Shown one piece after another: positions 59,759-64,000 of a DNA stretch of 64,000 bases; the first letter of the stretch is position 1, and every line of letters begins with the position of its first letter. Made by a program: the position numbers and the translations under genes. Below the pieces are notes generated by a model. It was not told the origin of the DNA. It worked only from the letters and a program-made list of their open reading frames with translations, and searched no databases. Where the stretch lies: positions 124,001 through 188,000 of the forward strand of contig JANMDN010000013.1 in assembly GCA_031376285.1 (NCBI GenBank). Direction: 5' to 3'. This stretch comes from JANMDN01 sp031376285. Its GTDB lineage: Bacteria; Actinomycetota; Thermoleophilia; Miltoncostaeales; Miltoncostaeaceae.

Positions 59759-61000
59759 ATGCTGACCGCGTTCTACGTTCTCATCGTCTTTGCGACGATC
59801 ATCTTCACCGTGGTGGCCTGGACCACCTTGGCGTGGATGCTCCACGCATGGCGATCGGCTGACGCCCTCGAGCGGACTCGCTTCCGACACTCGACCGCCG
59901 CGCCCGCTCATCGTTTCTCGCTGATCGTCCCGGCTCGCCATGAAGAGCGTGTCCTTCCGACGACGCTCGAACGGCTCGCCGACATTAACCACCCCAACTA
60001 CGAGGTGTGGGTTGTCGTCGGGCACGACGATCCACAAACGATGGCTGTCGCCCAGGAGGCGGCAAGCCGCTATTCCGATCGAATCCACGTGATCGAGGAC
60101 GTCAACGAGGTCAAGAACAAGCCTCGCGCACTGAACACCGCGCTCCCACACTGCGACGGTGACTTCGTCGGTGTGTTCGACGCTGAGGATCTCGTCCATC
60201 GCGACCTGCTGCTGCGCGTCGATCAGTGCCTGCAGGAGACCGGGGCCGACGTCGTCCAGTCGGGCGTGCAGCTCGTGAACTTCCGCTCCAGCTGGTTCTC
60301 GGTCCGAAACGTGCTCGAGTACTACTTCTGGTTCAAGAGCCGCCTGCACCACCACGCCGAGCACGGCTTCATCCCCCTCGGCGGCAACACGGTCTTCATG
60401 CGGCGCAATCTTGTCCAGCAAAACGGCGGCTGGGACCCCAACTGCCTGGCCGAGGACTGCGAGATCGGCACGCGCCTGAGCTCGCACGGAGCCAAGACGG
60501 TCGTCGCCTACGACCCGGAGCTTGCGACGCTTGAGGAGACGCCGGATTCCCTCGGGGATCTCTTCCGCCAACGCACCCGTTGGGTCCAAGGGTTTCTTCA
60601 GGTGCTCGGCAAGGGTGAATGGAAGCGCCTTCGCGGTACACGGCGGTTCCTCGCGCTCTTCACGTTGGGGATGCCGTTCCTGCAGGCACTCGCGGGAGTC
60701 TTCATTCCCCTTTCGATCCTGAGCATCTTCGTGCTGCACGCTCCGCTGCCGCTCGCGCTCTTTACGTTCCTCCCGGCGATTCCGACGCTCGCCATCCTGG
60801 CGGTCGAGCTTGCCGGTCTCGGTGCGTTCTGTCGCGACTATGGTCAGCGCGCGCGGGCAATCGACTACGTCCGTCTGATCGTCGGGACGCTGCCGTACCA
60901 GCTCGTGCTCTCTGTCGCCGCAATTCGAGCGGTGGGGCGCCAAGTCCGTGGAAACCTGAACTGGGAGAAGACCGCACATGTCGGCGCACACCTCTCGTAA
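59759..61000 (+). CDS. Membrane family 2 glycosyltransferase, processive type
   Basis: 413 residues. One N-terminal helix, a GT-A domain with SLIVPARHEERVLPTTLERL, FDAEDLVH as the metal motif, LAEDCEIGTRLSSHG, and the RQRTRWVQGF signature (QxxRW) of cellulose/hyaluronan synthase-like enzymes. Three or more C-terminal helices follow. It may build or prime a cell-surface glycan. Its end overlaps the next gene by 23 bases. Confidence 0.87.
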   Translation: MLTAFYVLIVFATIIFTVVAWTTLAWMLHAWRSADALERTRFRHSTAAPAHRFSLIVPARHEERVLPTTLERLADINHPNYEVWVVVGHDDPQTMAVAQEAASRYSDRIHVIEDVNEVKNKPRALNTALPHCDGDFVGVFDAEDLVHRDLLLRVDQCLQETGADVVQSGVQLVNFRSSWFSVRNVLEYYFWFKSRLHHHAEHGFIPLGGNTVFMRRNLVQQNGGWDPNCLAEDCEIGTRLSSHGAKTVVAYDPELATLEETPDSLGDLFRQRTRWVQGFLQVLGKGEWKRLRGTRRFLALFTLGMPFLQALAGVFIPLSILSIFVLHAPLPLALFTFLPAIPTLAILAVELAGLGAFCRDYGQRARAIDYVRLIVGTLPYQLVLSVAAIRAVGRQVRGNLNWEKTAHVGAHLS

Positions 61001-62627
61001 CTCGACCAACCCTGGCGGACGCGTCGACGCAATGTCCACGGGCGCCGGCTACTCGGTACCCCGCCACCAGGCGCGTGATCTCGCCGGCACGACCTGGGGA
61101 CGCGACGTGCGCGACTGGGTCGTGGCGCACGCGGCGAGCCTCGTGCTGATGGGGGCACTGCTTGCGATCGTCGGACTCGTCCACGGCGTGGGGATGTTCG
61201 GCTGGCCTCAGAACCCGATCGGGGACGACGAGGGCACGTATATGGCCCAGGCGTGGGCCGTCCAGAACTGGAGCGAACTCGCCCACTACACGTACTGGTA
61301 CGACCATCCCCCCCTCGGGTGGCTGACCATCGCGGGCTGGACATGGATGACGGGCGCCTTCGACTGGGCCCCGAGCGCCGTCGGCGCGGGCCGGTCGTTC
61401 ATGCTCGTCCTGAACCTGATCTCGTGCGCGCTCGTCTTTGGTGTCGCTCGGCGGCTCGGGATGAACAGAATCTTTGCGTCGATCGCCGTACTCCTGTTCG
61501 GCCTGTCGCCGCTCGCGGTCGACTACCACCGAATCGTGGCGCTCGATAACGTCGCGATGGTCTGGGTGCTCGCGGCATTCTTCGTCGCGCTCAGCCGCTC
61601 GCGCGGGCTCTGGCCGTTTGCCGCGGCAGGGGCGTTCTTGGCACTCGGGGTGCTCAGCAAGGAGACGATGGTGCTCTTCTTGCCGGCGCTCATCATCATC
61701 GGCTGGCAGCGTGCACCACGCTCGACCCGGCGCTTCTGCCTCACGATGTTCGGTGCGTTCTTCCTGCTCTTTGCGGCACCGTATTTCCTGCTGGCGCTGC
61801 TGAAGGGTGAGCTGTTTCCGGGAGACGGTCACGTGAGCCTGCTGCAATCCCTCGGCTGGCAGATCACCGGGCGCGGATCGTCGAGCGTGTTCGACTCGTC
61901 GAGCTACTCACGCGTCACACTTGACGCGTGGCTCTCGGCGGACGCTTGGCTCCTGATCGGTGCGGCGATCATCGCGCCGTTTCTGCTCCTGTCGTCACGC
62001 TTCAAAGCGATCTCGGTGGCGTTCCTTATCCTCGTCGCGATGATCCTGCGTCCGGGGTATCTGCCCGTGCCGCTCGTGATCGCGATGATCCCGATTGCCG
62101 CGCTCCTGATCGCCGGTGCCGGGGACAGCATCTGGAGTCGGCAGCGGAGCGCGTCGGCGGCGCAGCCTGCGCGTGGCGGGGCGATGTCGGGTCTCGGGGC
62201 GCCCATCGTCGTGATCGCCGGGGTGCTCCTTGCCGCGACGATGATCCCGACCTGGATCCGCAAGGACCGGGACCGGATGACGACCGACATCGTCGCGCCG
62301 ATTACGGACTCGGTGAGCTGGATGACCGCGAACCTTTCGCGGGACGCCAAGCTGCTCGTCGACGACACCATCTGGATCGAGCTCGTGCGAAATGGTTTCG
62401 ACCCGAAGAACCTGGTCTGGGACTGGAAGATCGAGCACGATCCGCTGGTGGAGGCGCAGTTCCCCAACGGCTGGAAGGACTTCGACTACCTCGTGAGCAC
62501 CGACACGAACCGGCTTCAGCCGCTCGTGAACGCGGAGGCCGCACTCGTGAACTCGACGGTGGTACAGCGCTTCGGCGAGGGCCGCGAGCGTGTCGAGCTC
62601 CGGAAGATCGTCGTCCCGACGACCTGA
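60978..62627 (+). CDS. GT39/ArnT-like membrane glycosyltransferase
   Basis: 549 residues with about eleven helices. The first outer loop has GDDEGTYMAQAWAV, with the acidic pair of GT-C enzymes, then WYDHPPLGWLTIAGW. Such enzymes use polyprenyl-phosphate sugars to modify proteins or glycans outside the membrane. The C-terminal 110 residues are soluble. Its partner could be the lipid-linked sugar supplied by the preceding or another GT2 enzyme. Confidence 0.87.
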   Translation: MSAHTSRNSTNPGGRVDAMSTGAGYSVPRHQARDLAGTTWGRDVRDWVVAHAASLVLMGALLAIVGLVHGVGMFGWPQNPIGDDEGTYMAQAWAVQNWSELAHYTYWYDHPPLGWLTIAGWTWMTGAFDWAPSAVGAGRSFMLVLNLISCALVFGVARRLGMNRIFASIAVLLFGLSPLAVDYHRIVALDNVAMVWVLAAFFVALSRSRGLWPFAAAGAFLALGVLSKETMVLFLPALIIIGWQRAPRSTRRFCLTMFGAFFLLFAAPYFLLALLKGELFPGDGHVSLLQSLGWQITGRGSSSVFDSSSYSRVTLDAWLSADAWLLIGAAIIAPFLLLSSRFKAISVAFLILVAMILRPGYLPVPLVIAMIPIAALLIAGAGDSIWSRQRSASAAQPARGGAMSGLGAPIVVIAGVLLAATMIPTWIRKDRDRMTTDIVAPITDSVSWMTANLSRDAKLLVDDTIWIELVRNGFDPKNLVWDWKIEHDPLVEAQFPNGWKDFDYLVSTDTNRLQPLVNAEAALVNSTVVQRFGEGRERVELRKIVVPTT

Positions 62628-62631
62628 TTTA

Positions 62632-62672
62632 TTGAGGAGGGACGGGCGCCTCGCACGCCCGTCCCTCCTCAA
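62632..62672 (+). terminator. 17-bp-stem hairpin after the glycosyltransferase operon
   Basis: Perfect 17-base arms, 62632-62648 and 62656-62672, around a 7-base loop, five bases after the stop. No T-run. It is the strongest hairpin seen in the window and separates this operon from the sigma factor gene. Confidence 0.8.
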
Positions 62673-62715
62673 GGGCATGTAATCACGTTCGGGTTGCCGG
62701 AACTATCGTGGGCAT

Positions 62716-63240
62716 ATGGATGAACCTCGACGGCGCTTCGACGCGCTCTGGCAGGCCCACTACCGTTCGGTCCTCGCCTACGCGCTCCGGCGTGTCCCGC
62801 CGGACGTGGCGGCGGACGTTGCGTCCGAGACGTTTCTGAGGGCATGGCGACGCATCGACGAACGGCCGGAAGCACCGAGGCTTTGGCTCTACGGCATCGC
62901 TCGCGGCATCGTCGCAAACCAGCGCCGCTCGGGACAGCGCCTCGACGCGCTGCGCGCGCGGATCTCGCGAGAGCCGCAAGTGGTGGAGGAGCCGGTCGAA
63001 GGCGTCGGGAACGGGCCGGCCTGGGAGGCGCTTGAGCGGCTCCCGCCGCGCGAACGAGAGGCGGTCATGTTGGTCGCCTGGGAGGAGCTGAGCGCCGAGG
63101 ACGCCGCGACGGTGGCGGGCTGCAGTCGGGCGACGTTCGCCGTCCGGCTCCACCGGGGACGTCGCCGGATGGAAGAGCACCTGCGACCCGCCGAACCGCT
63201 CGTCGCGCCGATCGTTTCTGAACTTGAGAAGGAGTCGTGA
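62716..63240 (+). CDS. ECF sigma factor
   Basis: 174 residues. Region 2 has FDALWQAHYRSVLAYALRRV and DVASETFLRAWRRI; region 4 has LERLPPREREAVMLVAWEEL then SAEDAATVAGCSRATFAVRL. It directs RNA polymerase to a stress or envelope regulon. TATCGT ends six bases before the ATG. Its stop overlaps the start of the next gene (TGATG). Confidence 0.93.
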   Translation: MDEPRRRFDALWQAHYRSVLAYALRRVPPDVAADVASETFLRAWRRIDERPEAPRLWLYGIARGIVANQRRSGQRLDALRARISREPQVVEEPVEGVGNGPAWEALERLPPREREAVMLVAWEELSAEDAATVAGCSRATFAVRLHRGRRRMEEHLRPAEPLVAPIVSELEKES

Positions 63241-64000
63241 TGGCCGACGACCTGGAACGTGTCCGCGCGTTGGCGCCACCCGACCCGGTGCGAGACGCGC
63301 GTCTCGACGAGATCGAACGCCGACCGGCGACGATCGCAGCTCGCAAAGGCATCCTCGGTGCCGGTCGCCGTGGTGGGCGCAGCCTGCTGCGGCGGGCCCG
63401 CCCGTTGCTCCTGAGCGGAGCGATCGCAGGTCTTGCGATCGGCGGAATCGCGTGGTGGGCTGGTACTCGCGACACGACGGGTCCGACCCGGATCGTCCTG
63501 GGGGGCCCCGGACCATCGGCACCCGCGGCTGATCCGAATCAACCGGCCGGTGTGGAGGCGATTGTGAAGGTCTGGCGCGATGGACGACCGTACGACGATC
63601 TCGACGCCGCTGCGGACTTGATCCGGCGCCGGGCAGCGCTGATGAACATCCAGGGCGCGGGGGTCGATGAGTTGCGCGAGACCCGTTCCCTCCGAGTTTT
63701 CGTTCCAGAGGCGACGACGACAGGGCTCTCATCGCGCTTGCTTGGCGAGGCGGGTATTCGCATCGTTGACGTTGCGGACCTGGAGATTGGCGGCGGTCCT
63801 GCCCTTGCGGCTTCGGCCCGAGCTCAGGCGCCAAAGGCACCGGTCGGCGACTGGTTTGTCGACGGCTTCGGCACAGTCTTGGCGGGTGCCCAACCGCCAG
63901 ACATGCCCGGGTTTCGGCGTGTGCGACTTCCCGCTGGCTGGCGGATCTATCGTTCAAAGTCGATTGACCAGGCTCGCCGCCTTGGGGCGTCGAAGATGCG
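63240..64000 (+). CDS. Membrane protein coupled to ECF sigma factor (partial), possible anti-sigma factor
   Basis: 253 codons are in the window and the frame runs off the edge. A cytoplasmic start (MADDLERVRALAPPDPVRDA) is followed by a membrane helix (PLLLSGAIAGLAIGGIAWWA, about 60-79) and an outer domain. The place and topology fit an anti-sigma factor, but the zinc motif HxxxCxxC is absent and no Cys is seen at all, so it would be a non-zinc type. Confidence 0.75.
   Translation, partial: MADDLERVRALAPPDPVRDARLDEIERRPATIAARKGILGAGRRGGRSLLRRARPLLLSGAIAGLAIGGIAWWAGTRDTTGPTRIVLGGPGPSAPAADPNQPAGVEAIVKVWRDGRPYDDLDAAADLIRRRAALMNIQGAGVDELRETRSLRVFVPEATTTGLSSRLLGEAGIRIVDVADLEIGGGPALAASARAQAPKAPVGDWFVDGFGTVLAGAQPPDMPGFRRVRLPAGWRIYRSKSIDQARRLGASKM

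Overview
The window is a dense, high-GC stretch of bacterial chromosome with short intergenic gaps and many 1-4 base start/stop overlaps (ATGA, GTGA, TTGA, TGATG). Gene content (DUF2339 membrane protein, class II FBPase GlpX, C-terminal BTAD regulator, DUF4331 proteins, orphan beta-class DNA methyltransferase, actinobacterial style ECF sigma factors) suggests an actinobacterium, probably of the Thermoleophilia/Solirubrobacterales type. The phylum is inferred with fair confidence, the class is only a guess, and no rRNA gene is present to settle it.

Layout. 1-136: 3' end of a dihydropteroate synthase-like gene. 137-490: non-coding stretch with a cluster of TTGAC-N-GTCAA palindromes. 491-6113 (minus): small membrane protein, DUF2339 protein and a large STAND-ATPase/SARP regulator. 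6303-9455 (plus): transaldolase, GlpX, a small coupled protein and a PLP Cys/Met-metabolism enzyme. 9471-10794 (minus): HAD phosphatase and YbaK-type deacylase. 10935-14699 (plus): zinc dehydrogenase, cupin, argB, argD. 14686-18458 (minus): secreted lysyl oxidase, EamA transporter, MFS transporter with an apparent CTG start, RsbW-like kinase. 18565-21421 (plus): argG and two coupled unknown proteins. 21540-24062 (minus): large SEC-C protein.

24063-26415 is a ruin: the last codons of hsdS, a frame-broken DUF4143-type ATPase on the opposite strand with a repeat array in front of it, and an N-terminal fragment of hsdR. This looks like a dead type I restriction locus. 26527-30265 is an iron-type ABC transporter. 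It is followed by a metal-associated block: a secreted protein, a DtxR-family regulator, a NiCoT-like permease, and a DUF4331/TPR/NicO operon (32564-36914) read divergently from the permease across a region rich in paired inverted repeats.

37086-41839: a membrane protein, a polar amino acid ABC transporter (minus), a VapBC pair and a glycosyltransferase. 41989-48598 (plus): dnaE, a Cys-rich protein, a two-component pair and an orphan DNA methyltransferase. 48606-56111: diguanylate cyclase, HNH nuclease with a divergent HTH gene, a ketopantoate reductase/solute-binding protein pair, cyclophilin lipoprotein, a flippase-like membrane protein, ROK glucokinase and glyoxalase. 56447-58752: uvrB with a small coupled gene. 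59759-62627: two-gene glycosyltransferase operon ended by a 17-bp-stem hairpin. 62716-64000: ECF sigma factor and its membrane partner, cut by the window edge.

Most genes are housekeeping (arginine and carbon metabolism, replication, repair). The regions most worth a second look are the restriction-locus ruin, the DUF4331/TPR/NicO operon with its operator-like upstream region, and several shared palindromes. No rRNA, tRNA, CRISPR array, intact transposase or prophage was found.
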